Shown piece by piece: positions 1 through 7,835 of a stretch of DNA of 64,000 nucleotides. The notes below the pieces were generated by a model. The model saw nothing but the letters and a program-made list of their open reading frames with translations, made no database searches and was not told the DNA's origin. Source of the stretch: Pseudomonadota bacterium. GTDB lineage: Bacteria; Pseudomonadota; Gammaproteobacteria; Burkholderiales; Thiobacillaceae. The DNA lies in contig JAKADY010000003.1 in NCBI GenBank assembly GCA_021826065.1, positions 48,149 to 112,148 of the forward strand, read 5' to 3'. A program made the translations under genes and the position numbers. Each line of letters begins with the position of its first letter. Positions within the stretch are counted from its first letter, which is position 1.

Positions 1-2468
1 ACGCGGCCGCTGGCCAGATCGACCTGGGGTTGGTAGTGCACGGCGAGCTCGCCCCGGGCGATCGCCTGACGCAGCTCGGTCTCGATCTGCACGCGCTCCA
101 TCGCGCTGTGGGTCAGCGCCTCGGTGTAGAAGGCGTAGGCATTGCGTCCCTGCGCCTTGGCCCGGTACATGGCGGCATCGGCGTTGCGCACCAGGGTCTC
201 GGCGTCAGTGCCGTCGCGCGGATAGAGGCTGATGCCGATGCTGCTGGTGATGTAGAACTCGTGACCCTCCAGGTGGAAGGGTGCGCTCATGACCTGTAAG
301 AGTTTTTGCGCGAGCAGGGCGGCGTCCTCGTCTTGGCGCAGGTTCTCCATCAACAAGATGAACTCGTCGCCGCCCATGCGCGCGACCGTGTCCTCGCTGC
401 GCACGGTGCTGCGCAGGCGCAGGGCCACCTCCACCAGGAGGCGGTCGCCGAGGGCATGGCCGAGGCTGTCGTTGATGTGCTTGAAGCGGTCGAGGTCGAG
501 GAAGAGTACCGCCAACCGTTGTTGTTCGCGGCGTGCCCGCTCCAGGGCGTGGCGCAGGCGGTCCAGGTAGAGCAACCGGTTGGGCAGGTCGGTCAGGGCG
601 TCGTGCTGCGCCAGGTGCAGCAACTGGCTGCGCGATTCGACCAGCTCGCTGATGTCGGTGAAGACCGAGACGTAGTGGGTGATCTCGCCGTGCTCGTCGC
701 GCACCGCGCTGATGGTCTGCCAGGTCGGGAAGACATCGCCGTTGGCGCGCTGGTTCCAGATCTCGCCCTGCCAGAAGCCCTCTGTCCTGAGGGCCTCCCA
801 GAGCCGGGTGTAGAAAGTCTTGTCGTGATGCTGGGACTTCCAAAAGCCCGGCTTGCGGCCGACGGTCTCAGCGGCGCTGTAGCCGGTGATGCGGCAGAAG
901 GCGGGATTGACCTCGATGATTCGGGCCTCGCGGTCGGTGATCACCACCGCCTCGTGGGTGCTTTCGATCACGCGGGCGGCCAGCCGCAGGCGCTCGGACT
1001 GGCGTACGCTGTCGGTGATGTCCAGGCTGGCACCATAGATACGCACGGGCCGGTCGGCGTCGTCAAACGCGATCTCGGCGCGCTGATGCACGAGACGCAC
1101 AGCGCCGGCCTCGGGCGCGCTGCGATGGATGAGGTCGAGGTTCGCGCTGCGCCCCATGCACAGCGCGTCGAGGGCCTCCAGCACCCGCGGGCGGTCCTCG
1201 GGGTGGACGGTCATCGGCCGATCCGCTGTCGTTTGCGCCTGCTCCAGGCAGGCCAGGGCCCTCTCGGCCCAGGTGGCCGGGTCGGAGTCGAGCGTGAGCT
1301 CCCAAATGCCCAGGTTGGCCAGACGTTGGGCCTGCCCGAGCCGCAGACTGTGACGGGTGAGCGCCTCGTTGCTGTGCTGCAAGGCGTCGTTGAGGCTCGC
1401 CAGGGCCGCGCTGCTCGACTGCCGGCGAAGCTGGTGCGCGACCATCGCACCGGTGAGCGACAGCCCGAGGAGCATGATCCAGAACCAGCGGTGATTGTGG
1501 AATTCGCGTTGGAAGGCAGGACTGGGCCGGAACAGCATCTCCCAGTGGCGGCCCGGGACCTGCAGGGGCACCACGTGGTGTACACCGCTGAGCATCTCGG
1601 TCAGGGTCGGCGGTGGGGCGCCAGGGCCACGTGCCCGGGAGGCATGGGCGTGCAAGACCTGTGGCTGGCGGCCGCTGCGGTCGAGGATGATGACGTCGAG
1701 GCCCGTGGGCTGGCTGCCTTTAAGGGCACTGGTGAGGATCTCGGCGATGATGAGGATCCCGACCGCAAAGCCGCCGTGCGCCGCGCGGCGATCGGCTACT
1801 GTCGCGGTGGGGGCGTCGCGACGGTAGACCGGACGATAGACCGCCACCCCTTGCCTGCGGCCGTCGGTTTGCACCAGGGCGATGGGTTCGGAGACCACCA
1901 TCTCACCGCTGTCACGCGCCAGGTCCATGCTGGGGCGCATACCTGCGCGGGAGTAGGCATCTAAGCCCAGCACCTTTTCATTGCCGTTCAGGGGCTCTAC
2001 GAGGAGGATGGGAAAGTAGGTCGCGCGCTCGCCCGCCTGCTGCAAACCTCCGGCGCCGTCGCGTTCGGTGATCCTCGCTGTGGGCGTGGCCTCCGCGAGA
2101 CGCGTCTCGAACGCCGCCCGCCCGGGCGAATCGACCTTGGGCAGCCACTGCAGGGCATAGAACTCCGGGTGCCGCGCGAGCGGGCCGGCGGCGAACAGCC
2201 GGAATTCCTCCCGTTCGACCTCGCGAGAGGCGGCCAGGAAGCTCGCCAGGGCGTCGACGACCTCCAGGCTGCGATCCAGACTGCGCTGGAAACGCATGGC
2301 CTCGTTGTCGGCGCGCCAGACCAGCTGCCGCCGCATCGTCTCCTGGGTCTGCCGCCAGTCATAGGCCACGGCGAGTGCGGTGAGCAGGATGCCGGCCAGG
2401 GCAATGAGCCCACAGGCCAGATAGCGGCGTGGCGGGTCGGGTGGGGTGATGTTGCCGGGTGATCCCAT
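1..2468 (-). CDS. CHASE-PAS-GGDEF-EAL cyclic-di-GMP signalling protein, C-terminus cut by window edge
   Basis: The reading frame starts at the ATG at 2468 and runs off the left edge after about 822 codons. Residues about 16-36 form a transmembrane helix, followed by a periplasmic region resembling a CHASE sensor and a second helix at about 328-347. PAS-like segments follow ([20 protein letters not shown] near residue 510). The GGDEF domain has the intact active motif RMGGDEF near residue 700, and an RxxD inhibitory site (RSED) lies five residues before it. The last visible residues ([10 protein letters not shown]) are the usual start of an EAL domain. It should therefore make, and may also degrade, cyclic di-GMP in response to an external signal. 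Whether the EAL domain is catalytic cannot be seen. Confidence 0.9.
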   Translation of the reverse strand, partial: MGSPGNITPPDPPRRYLACGLIALAGILLTALAVAYDWRQTQETMRRQLVWRADNEAMRFQRSLDRSLEVVDALASFLAASREVEREEFRLFAAGPLARHPEFYALQWLPKVDSPGRAAFETRLAEATPTARITERDGAGGLQQAGERATYFPILLVEPLNGNEKVLGLDAYSRAGMRPSMDLARDSGEMVVSEPIALVQTDGRRQGVAVYRPVYRRDAPTATVADRRAAHGGFAVGILIIAEILTSALKGSQPTGLDVIILDRSGRQPQVLHAHASRARGPGAPPPTLTEMLSGVHHVVPLQVPGRHWEMLFRPSPAFQREFHNHRWFWIMLLGLSLTGAMVAHQLRRQSSSAALASLNDALQHSNEALTRHSLRLGQAQRLANLGIWELTLDSDPATWAERALACLEQAQTTADRPMTVHPEDRPRVLEALDALCMGRSANLDLIHRSAPEAGAVRLVHQRAEIAFDDADRPVRIYGASLDITDSVRQSERLRLAARVIESTHEAVVITDREARIIEVNPAFCRITGYSAAETVGRKPGFWKSQHHDKTFYTRLWEALRTEGFWQGEIWNQRANGDVFPTWQTISAVRDEHGEITHYVSVFTDISELVESRSQLLHLAQHDALTDLPNRLLYLDRLRHALERARREQQRLAVLFLDLDRFKHINDSLGHALGDRLLVEVALRLRSTVRSEDTVARMGGDEFILLMENLRQDEDAALLAQKLLQVMSAPFHLEGHEFYITSSIGISLYPRDGTDAETLVRNADAAMYRAKAQGRNAYAFYTEALTHSAMERVQIETELRQAIARGELAVHYQPQVDLASGR

Positions 2469-2522
2469 GATAGAGGCTGATAACGGCAGACCGGGGCATT
2501 ACTTGACCCCGTCGGTGTGGCC

Positions 2523-3884
2523 TCACGGCCGCTTGCCCAGGGGGCCCGACACCAAGCGGTATTCATACAAACGACAGGCGAGCGGTCCGTTGTACAGCGG
2601 GATGCGGCGGGCGGCCCTCAGGCCGATGCGTTTGGGCAGTTCCGGGTCGGCCGAGAGCAACCAGGCGGTCCAGCCGGCGAAATGCTGTTTGAGGGTGTCA
2701 CCCAGGGCGCGGTAGAAGGCGGCCGGCTCGGTCTGGGACAGGCGCACGCCGTAGGGTGGGTTGCTCACCAGGACGCCGGCGGGCGCTGGCGCCTCGAGGG
2801 CGCGGACGTCGGCCTGTCTGAGCTCAACGCAGTCGAGCAGGCCGGCGGCGCGCAGGTTGGCCTGGGCGGCGCGGACCATGGCGGGGTCGATGTCGCTGCC
2901 ATAAATGGGCAGCGGCTGCGCCGGGCGCGCGGCGGCCTCGGCCTCTTTGCGCAGCCGGGCCCATTCGACACGGTCGAAGCTCCTGAGGTGTTCGAAGGCG
3001 AAGTGGCGTTTGAGTCCCGGCGCGCGGTTGAGCGCCAGCAGGGCGGCCTCGATCAGGATCGTGCCGCCGCCCATCATCGGGTCGATTAGCGGCGTGTCGG
3101 GCCGCCAGCCGGTGAGGCGCAGGATGCCGGCGGCGAGGTTTTCGTTGAGCGGTGCCGCCGCCGGCTGCACGCGAAAGCCGCGGCGGTTCAATGGCGTGCC
3201 GCTCAGGTCCAGATAGAGGGTGTAACGGTCGCGTTCCAGGTAGAGCAATAGCGGCACGTCGGGGTTGCGCGCGTCGACGCTGGGGCGTGCGCCACACTCG
3301 GCCCGGAAGCGGTCGCACACCGCGTCCTTGATGCGCAGGCTGGCGAAGTTGAGGCTTTTGAGGGGGCTCGCGTGGGCGACGGTGTGAACCGCGATGGTGC
3401 GGCGCACGTCGAACCACTCGGGCCAGGGCAGGGCGAGGGTGGCGCGGTAGAGGTCGTCCTCGCTGCGGTAGCGGCCGTGCGCGACTTGTTGCAGCACCCG
3501 CACCGCCAGGCGTGACCACAGATTGATGCGCCAGGCGAGCACGCGATCGCCCGCGCAGCCGACACCGCCCGAGGCCGGCGTTATGTCACTGGCGCCGAGT
3601 TCGCGCAGCTCGTCAGCGAGCGCCGACTCGAGGCCGCGCGGGCAGGGGACGAACAGCCGCAGCGTGGCCGGCTCGGGCCGCCGGCGCTGGGCTCGGGACC
3701 GGTCGCTCGCGTCGGCCGGTGGTGGCTTCGCAGCGGGCGTAGGCGCAGTCGGCTGCACCGGTGAGCGCAGGGCCTCACGCTCGCGCCGGCTGAGGTGCCG
3801 GCCACGCACGGGCGGCCGCCGCGAAGGGGCCTCGGGTGTATCCTCAGCGGCCGCAGCGGCATCGCCGCGGCGGCGTGAGATCAA
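2523..3884 (-). CDS. THUMP-domain class I SAM-dependent RNA methyltransferase (RlmL/YpsC-like)
   Basis: The protein modifies an RNA base, probably in 23S rRNA, by the RlmL/YpsC-like scheme. A basic, low-complexity N-terminus leads into a THUMP RNA-binding domain and then a Rossmann methyltransferase domain. LIDPMMGGGTILIEAALLAL is the SAM-binding region, and SNPPYGVRL near residue 374 is the NPPY motif of N-methyltransferases. The start is uncertain. The frame stays open to 4013, but that would overlap the divergent thioredoxin gene by 109 bp, so the TTG at 3884 (453 residues) is preferred; a GTG at 3809 is also possible. None has a clear ribosome binding site. It lacks the C-terminal RlmK half of the E. 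coli fusion protein. Confidence 0.85.
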   Translation of the reverse strand: MISRRRGDAAAAAEDTPEAPSRRPPVRGRHLSRREREALRSPVQPTAPTPAAKPPPADASDRSRAQRRRPEPATLRLFVPCPRGLESALADELRELGASDITPASGGVGCAGDRVLAWRINLWSRLAVRVLQQVAHGRYRSEDDLYRATLALPWPEWFDVRRTIAVHTVAHASPLKSLNFASLRIKDAVCDRFRAECGARPSVDARNPDVPLLLYLERDRYTLYLDLSGTPLNRRGFRVQPAAAPLNENLAAGILRLTGWRPDTPLIDPMMGGGTILIEAALLALNRAPGLKRHFAFEHLRSFDRVEWARLRKEAEAAARPAQPLPIYGSDIDPAMVRAAQANLRAAGLLDCVELRQADVRALEAPAPAGVLVSNPPYGVRLSQTEPAAFYRALGDTLKQHFAGWTAWLLSADPELPKRIGLRAARRIPLYNGPLACRLYEYRLVSGPLGKRP

Positions 3885-3904
3885 GGGCTTGTTTTTCGAC
3901 GACG

Positions 3905-4432
3905 ATGCAGACAAGGACCATCCTGAGCAAACTGAGACCCAGCCCCGTGACCCTGATCCTGCTGGGCCTGATCGCCTACCTGTGGTTCCGACCGCCGGCC
4001 TGGGTGAGCGCATGGAACCAGCCGGCCCCGGATGTGCCGCTGGACGGGCGGCAGCGCCTGGCCGACCTGCAGGGCCGGGTGGTGCTGGTCAACTTTTGGG
4101 CCACCTGGTGCCCCTACTGCCGGCACGAGATGCCCGCCATGCAGTCCTTCTACGACGACTATCGCCATTGCGGTTTCGAGATCGTGGCTTGGAGTCTGGA
4201 CGAATCGGCCGAGACGGTGGCACAGTTCATGCATGACAAGGGGTATAGCTTCCCGGCACCGCTCGCCCCGCCCGGCGTGAGCGCAGCCTTCGGCGGGGTC
4301 GAGCGGCTACCGACCTCCTTCGTCATCGACCGGGCGGGCCGGATACGCCACAAGGTGAGCGGCCAGGTGCATTATGCCCGGCTCGAACGCCTGATCACCC
4401 CCCTGTTGGGGGATTGCTCCCCCCGTTCCTGA
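3905..4432 (+). CDS. Membrane-anchored TlpA/ResA-like thioredoxin
   Basis: This 175-residue protein has one N-terminal membrane helix (about residues 16-28, with basic residues before it) and a thioredoxin fold facing the periplasm. The redox motif WCPYC places the active cysteines at 69 and 72, and the fold continues with a cis-proline region (RLPTSFVIDRAG). Such proteins reduce disulfides, for instance during cytochrome c maturation or in metal-loaded cuproproteins; the partner is unknown here. The ATG at 3905 is chosen because the signal anchor begins there, although the frame is open further upstream. The gene diverges from the methyltransferase and its end overlaps the convergent DinB-like gene by 38 bp. 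Confidence 0.88.
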   Translation: MQTRTILSKLRPSPVTLILLGLIAYLWFRPPAWVSAWNQPAPDVPLDGRQRLADLQGRVVLVNFWATWCPYCRHEMPAMQSFYDDYRHCGFEIVAWSLDESAETVAQFMHDKGYSFPAPLAPPGVSAAFGGVERLPTSFVIDRAGRIRHKVSGQVHYARLERLITPLLGDCSPRS

Positions 4433-4946
4433 CCTCGTTGAGCAGGCGCTCCATCTCGCGCCGGTAATAGACATAGTCCATCTCCGGGCAGGGGGCGCCC
4501 AGACGGGTAGCCACGGCCGAGACCTGGCCGCGATGGTGGGCGTAATGGGTGAATAGGTGGGTCAGCATGTCACGCACCCACATGCGGCGGGCACGGCCGT
4601 CGCTGCCGGCGAACTCGATCTCGCGCTCGAACCAGGCGTCGTCCTGGTCCTGCAGCCAGGCCTGCAGCCGGCGCGTCTCCCGGCGCAGGGCGTTTTGCAG
4701 CTCGCGCCAGTCGGGATGCTGGATCTCGCGGAAATTGACGGCGTGCGTCTCGCCCTTCAGGCGTGCGAGCCACAACTCGCTCACCGCCAGCATGTGGTCC
4801 ACCGTGTGGTGGATGCTGCGGAAGTAGAGGCCCTGGTCGCTTGCCAGGGCATCGGGCGTGAGGTGTTCGAGGCTGGCGAACAAGACCTCGTTGGCCCAGT
4901 GTTGGTAATCCGCCTGGATGACGAAATAGTTCTTCCAGCTGAACAT
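4395..4946 (-). CDS. DinB-fold (YfiT/DUF664-like) metal-binding protein
   Basis: This 183-residue protein matches the DinB four-helix fold. A first histidine cluster (SIHHTVDHML) and a second (THLFTHYAHHRGQVSAV) give the usual three-histidine metal site. Family members include thiol-dependent transferases and proteins of unknown function, and no substrate can be assigned. The ATG at 4946 is preferred over an upstream TTG because the conserved part begins just after it. The gene is convergent with the thioredoxin gene and the two coding ends overlap. Confidence 0.85.
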   Translation of the reverse strand: MFSWKNYFVIQADYQHWANEVLFASLEHLTPDALASDQGLYFRSIHHTVDHMLAVSELWLARLKGETHAVNFREIQHPDWRELQNALRRETRRLQAWLQDQDDAWFEREIEFAGSDGRARRMWVRDMLTHLFTHYAHHRGQVSAVATRLGAPCPEMDYVYYRREMERLLNEVRNGGSNPPTGG

Positions 4947-5006
4947 GCCCGTCCCGCCCCTAGGTGCCGTCAATGTCTGCAAGTTTGCCGTAATCGCCGG
5001 CCCGGG

Positions 5007-6077
5007 TCATCTGGTCGGGTGGAGCGGGGCCGGCGGCTCGCCCTCCCAGGTGATGCGGCGCGCCATCGCCGGGGTGAGATCCACACGCCCGGCTGCGTCC
5101 ACCAGCAGGGCCTCGCGAATACCCAGCCGCTCGGCCATCGCCCGCCAGCCGGCCGGCCCGGCGATGAACAGGGGCTTGCTGGCGACGTCGGAGGCCACAC
5201 CGGCCTGGGGCCCGCGCGCGATCACCGTCACCGCCTGCACACCCTGCACCGGGTAGCCGCTGCGCGGATCGATCAGGTGGCAGTAGCGCCGTCCCGCCAT
5301 CTCGAAAAAGCGCTGGTAGTCGCCCGAGGTGCCGATGGCCTCGCCGTCGTTGAGATCGAGCGTGGCGATGGCACCGGCCCGGCGCGGATGCTGGATGCCC
5401 ACCCGCCAGGGGCGGTTGCCCCGGGTGCCGAGGGCCATGACGTTGCCGCCGATGTTGACGAGGGCGTTGCGGATACCGGCGGCGCGCAGGATGGCTGCCG
5501 CCCGGTCCAGGGCGTAGCCCTTGGCGTAGCCGCCCAGATCGAGGCGCACGGCCGGATTGCGGCTGGCCACACGGCCATCGGTGAAGACCAGGTCGTCCAT
5601 GCTGGGGGCGGCCGCCACCAGGCGCTGGATCTCCGCCTCGGGGGGCAGGCGCGCGGTGTATTCGTCGGCATGGAAGCCCCAAAGCCGCACCAGGTTGCCG
5701 ATGGCCGGGTTGAACAGGCCATCCGAGCGGCGCGACCAGGCGGCGGCATCGCGCAGCAGGGCGGCGAGGTCGGCGGCCACCGGCACCGGTGCGCTGCCCC
5801 TGGCGAAGGCCCGGTTGAGCGCCTCCAGCTCGCTGTCCTGCCAGGCGTGCAGCCGCCGGTGTAGCGTGTCGAACTCGCGCAGCACGGCCTGGGCGGCCTG
5901 CCGGGCGCGCTCGGGTTCCTCGCCGGCGATGCTGATCTCCACCAGGGTGCCGAAGACGTAGGCCTGTTCCCGGTAGATGGGGGGCGGGCCGCAGGCGGAG
6001 AGAAAAGGGATGAGCGCGGAGAGAAAAGCGAGGAGCACGGCCAGCCGTAGGCACTGGCCTGAGGTCTTTTCTCTCAT
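5007..6077 (-). CDS. apbE: FAD:protein FMN transferase ApbE (lipoprotein)
   Basis: ApbE attaches FMN covalently to a threonine of flavoproteins such as NqrC or RnfG in the periplasm. The 356-residue protein has a lipoprotein signal ending LSAC, with Cys29 as the lipid-anchored residue. It has family motifs YVFGTLVEIS, LDLGGYAKGYALD and GTSGDYQRFF, and the C-terminal HLIDPRSGYP region. The gene overlaps gshB by 4 bp and ends the gsh gene cluster. No Nqr or Rnf gene is in the window, so its target is elsewhere. The signal-peptide coding region and start codon contain a repeated 10-mer, described as a separate repeat. Confidence 0.93.
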   Translation of the reverse strand: MREKTSGQCLRLAVLLAFLSALIPFLSACGPPPIYREQAYVFGTLVEISIAGEEPERARQAAQAVLREFDTLHRRLHAWQDSELEALNRAFARGSAPVPVAADLAALLRDAAAWSRRSDGLFNPAIGNLVRLWGFHADEYTARLPPEAEIQRLVAAAPSMDDLVFTDGRVASRNPAVRLDLGGYAKGYALDRAAAILRAAGIRNALVNIGGNVMALGTRGNRPWRVGIQHPRRAGAIATLDLNDGEAIGTSGDYQRFFEMAGRRYCHLIDPRSGYPVQGVQAVTVIARGPQAGVASDVASKPLFIAGPAGWRAMAERLGIREALLVDAAGRVDLTPAMARRITWEGEPPAPLHPTR

Positions 6078-6097
6078 CCCTCGGCCACTTTTCTCTC
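5998..6097. repeat. Four copies of a GAGAGAAAAG 10-mer across the gshB/apbE junction
   Basis: The 10-mer gagagaaaag occurs on the plus strand at 5998-6007 and 6019-6028, and in inverted orientation at 6066-6075 and 6088-6097. Read along the minus-strand mRNA, the copy covering the apbE start codon can pair with either copy in the signal-peptide codons, and the gshB-terminal copy is an alternative partner. This could modulate apbE translation, but it may only reflect a duplicated stretch of signal-peptide codons. Confidence 0.6.
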
Positions 6098-7045
6098 CAG
6101 GGCGTCCATGAACATCGCCGCGACGTCGAAGCCGGTCTGGTCGGTGATCTCGCGGAAGCAGGTGGGGCTGGTGACGTTGACCTCGGTCAGCCAGTCGCCG
6201 ATCACGTCGAGCCCCGCCAACAGGATACCCGCCGCCTTGAGCACGGGCCCCACCGTCTGGGCGATCTCGCGGTCGTGCGGGGTGAGCGGGCGTGCCTCGC
6301 CACGGCCGCCGGCGGCGAGGTTGCCGCGCGTCTCGCCGGGTGCGGGGATGCGTGCCAGCACATAGGGCACGGGCGCGCCGTCGATCACCAGCACACGCTT
6401 GTCGCCCGCGCTGATCTCCGGGATGTAGCGCTGCGCCATTACCGCCGTCTGTCCGTGGCGGGTGAGGACCTCGCAGGTCACGCCGATGTTGGCGTCCCCT
6501 CGTCGCAGCCGGAAGACCGCGGTCCCGCCCATGGCGTTGAGCGGCTTGACCACGATGTCGCCCTGCTCGGCGAGGAAGGCGCGGATCGCCGCCTCCTGGC
6601 TGGTGACCAGGGTGGGCACGGTGAATTGCGGGAAGCGGGCGATGGCCAGCTTCTCGTTGAAGTCGCGCAGGGCCTGTGGCCGGTTGTAGACCCGTGCGCC
6701 GGCGCGTTCGGCCAGCTCCAGCAGATAGGTGGCGTAGAGGTAGTCCTGGTCGAAGGGCGGGTCCTTGCGCATGAGCACGGCGTCCACCGCTGTGAGGTCG
6801 AGAGCCTGCGGCGACCCCAGCTCGAACCAGGCCGGTTTGGGGGCATGTTCCTCTGCGGGCGTGAGCGGCAGCAGCCGCACCTCCCGGGCCAGGGCCCTCA
6901 CCACGCCGCCCGCCCAGCTGAGGTCCTGCGGCTCACAGGCCCAGAGGCGATGGCCGCGCCGCTCGGCCGCGCGCATCATGGCATAGGTCGAGTCCTTGTA
7001 GACCTTGAAGTGATCGAGTGGGTCGGCGACGAAGAGCAGCTTCAT
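6074..7045 (-). CDS. gshB: Glutathione synthetase
   Basis: The enzyme joins gamma-glutamylcysteine and glycine with ATP to make glutathione. The 323-residue length is close to the usual 315. The N-terminal domain (MKLLFVADPLDHFKVYKDST) and the ATP-grasp part (DIVVKPLNAMGGTAVFRL, then GLDVIGDWLTEVNVTSPT) are both intact. It overlaps hepT by 4 bp upstream and apbE by 4 bp downstream, so it is probably translationally coupled to both. gshA lies about 0.8 kb upstream on the same strand, beyond the mntA-hepT pair. Confidence 0.96.
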   Translation of the reverse strand: MKLLFVADPLDHFKVYKDSTYAMMRAAERRGHRLWACEPQDLSWAGGVVRALAREVRLLPLTPAEEHAPKPAWFELGSPQALDLTAVDAVLMRKDPPFDQDYLYATYLLELAERAGARVYNRPQALRDFNEKLAIARFPQFTVPTLVTSQEAAIRAFLAEQGDIVVKPLNAMGGTAVFRLRRGDANIGVTCEVLTRHGQTAVMAQRYIPEISAGDKRVLVIDGAPVPYVLARIPAPGETRGNLAAGGRGEARPLTPHDREIAQTVGPVLKAAGILLAGLDVIGDWLTEVNVTSPTCFREITDQTGFDVAAMFMDALERKVAEG

Positions 7046-7449
7046 TGCGGCAGATGTTGCAGCGCCCAGGCGGCAAAGCGTCGGTACAGGGACGGCGCCG
7101 TATCGACGGCGGCGAGGATGCGGCGCATGTCGAGGGTGTCGTAGAGGTGTACGATGACGTTACGCATGCCGCAGGCGCGGATCATCTCTGCGGCCAGGTC
7201 CGCCGGCATCAGTCCCAGGTCGCGCACCCGTTCGAACACGGCACGGTAGCTCTCGGGCGGGGCCACGCCCCGGTCGCGCAGGATCTGCAGTGTGATATCG
7301 GCCGCCGCCTCGCACAACAGCTGCAGCAGGCGCTCGATGGCGTAGTGTTGCGCCTGCCGTAGCAAAGGGTCGAGCGGCACGAGGGCCTCCAGGTCATGGA
7401 GATAGCCGTGCAGATGCGCCAGCTTGCGCTCGACGACCACCCGTCTCAT
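7042..7449 (-). CDS. hepT: HepT-like HEPN RNase toxin
   Basis: This 135-residue all-helical protein carries the HEPN catalytic motif Rx4HxY as R96, H101 and Y103 (RNVIVHLYDT). In characterised HepT-MntA pairs the toxin is an RNase, and its tyrosine is AMPylated by the antitoxin. The ATG at 7449 is chosen because the homologous part starts there (MRRVVVERKLAHLHGYL) and it forms an ATGA overlap with mntA. The gene also overlaps gshB by 4 bp. Its position between gshA and gshB is unusual. Activity is inferred from the intact motif only. Confidence 0.88.
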   Translation of the reverse strand: MRRVVVERKLAHLHGYLHDLEALVPLDPLLRQAQHYAIERLLQLLCEAAADITLQILRDRGVAPPESYRAVFERVRDLGLMPADLAAEMIRACGMRNVIVHLYDTLDMRRILAAVDTAPSLYRRFAAWALQHLPQ

Positions 7450-7835
7450 GCGTAAGTCTCCTGCAGGAAATCCGTCAACGCACGGCGCAGCGGGGCGCTG
7501 TCCGCATGCAGGAAGAAGGCGCGGTCCTGTTCTGAGTCGAACAGGCCGGGCTCGGCCTCGTACAGACACACGCCGCGGCAAAGGGCCTCGTAGCGCAACA
7601 GCGGCGACAGCCCGTCGTGGATGAGTACGAGGTCCACCGGCCGTGGCGCACACACCGCCTCCAGCTCGGCCTGCCAGCCGCCCAGCTCCAGGGGGTCCGG
7701 CGGCTGCGCAGGTAGCACGGCCAGGTCCACATCGCGGCCGTCGCCGCGCGCCGATGAACCGAACAGCACGAGCAGACGCCAGCCATGGCGTTGCGCCGTC
7801 TCGCGCAAGGCGTTGAGCTGAGCCTCAGCCAGCAT
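7446..7835 (-). CDS. mntA: MntA-like nucleotidyltransferase antitoxin (MNT domain)
   Basis: This 129-residue minimal nucleotidyltransferase has LFGSSARGDGRDVDLAVL, with Gly26-Ser27 and the metal-binding Asp35 and Asp37. Only seven residues separate GS from DxD, against about ten in the first described MntA proteins. A further acidic residue in PVDLVLI would complete the metal site. The known role is to neutralise HepT by transferring AMP to its tyrosine. The ATG at 7835 overlaps the end of gshA by 11 bp, and its stop overlaps hepT by 4 bp. A longer upstream start would lie inside gshA and is rejected. Confidence 0.87.
   Translation of the reverse strand: MLAEAQLNALRETAQRHGWRLLVLFGSSARGDGRDVDLAVLPAQPPDPLELGGWQAELEAVCAPRPVDLVLIHDGLSPLLRYEALCRGVCLYEAEPGLFDSEQDRAFFLHADSAPLRRALTDFLQETYA

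Noticed and set aside
306..1964. 552-codon open frame on the plus strand
   Set aside because: It is antisense to the CHASE-GGDEF-EAL gene, whose translation matches conserved domains. The frame has no recognisable protein and arises from high-GC codon bias.
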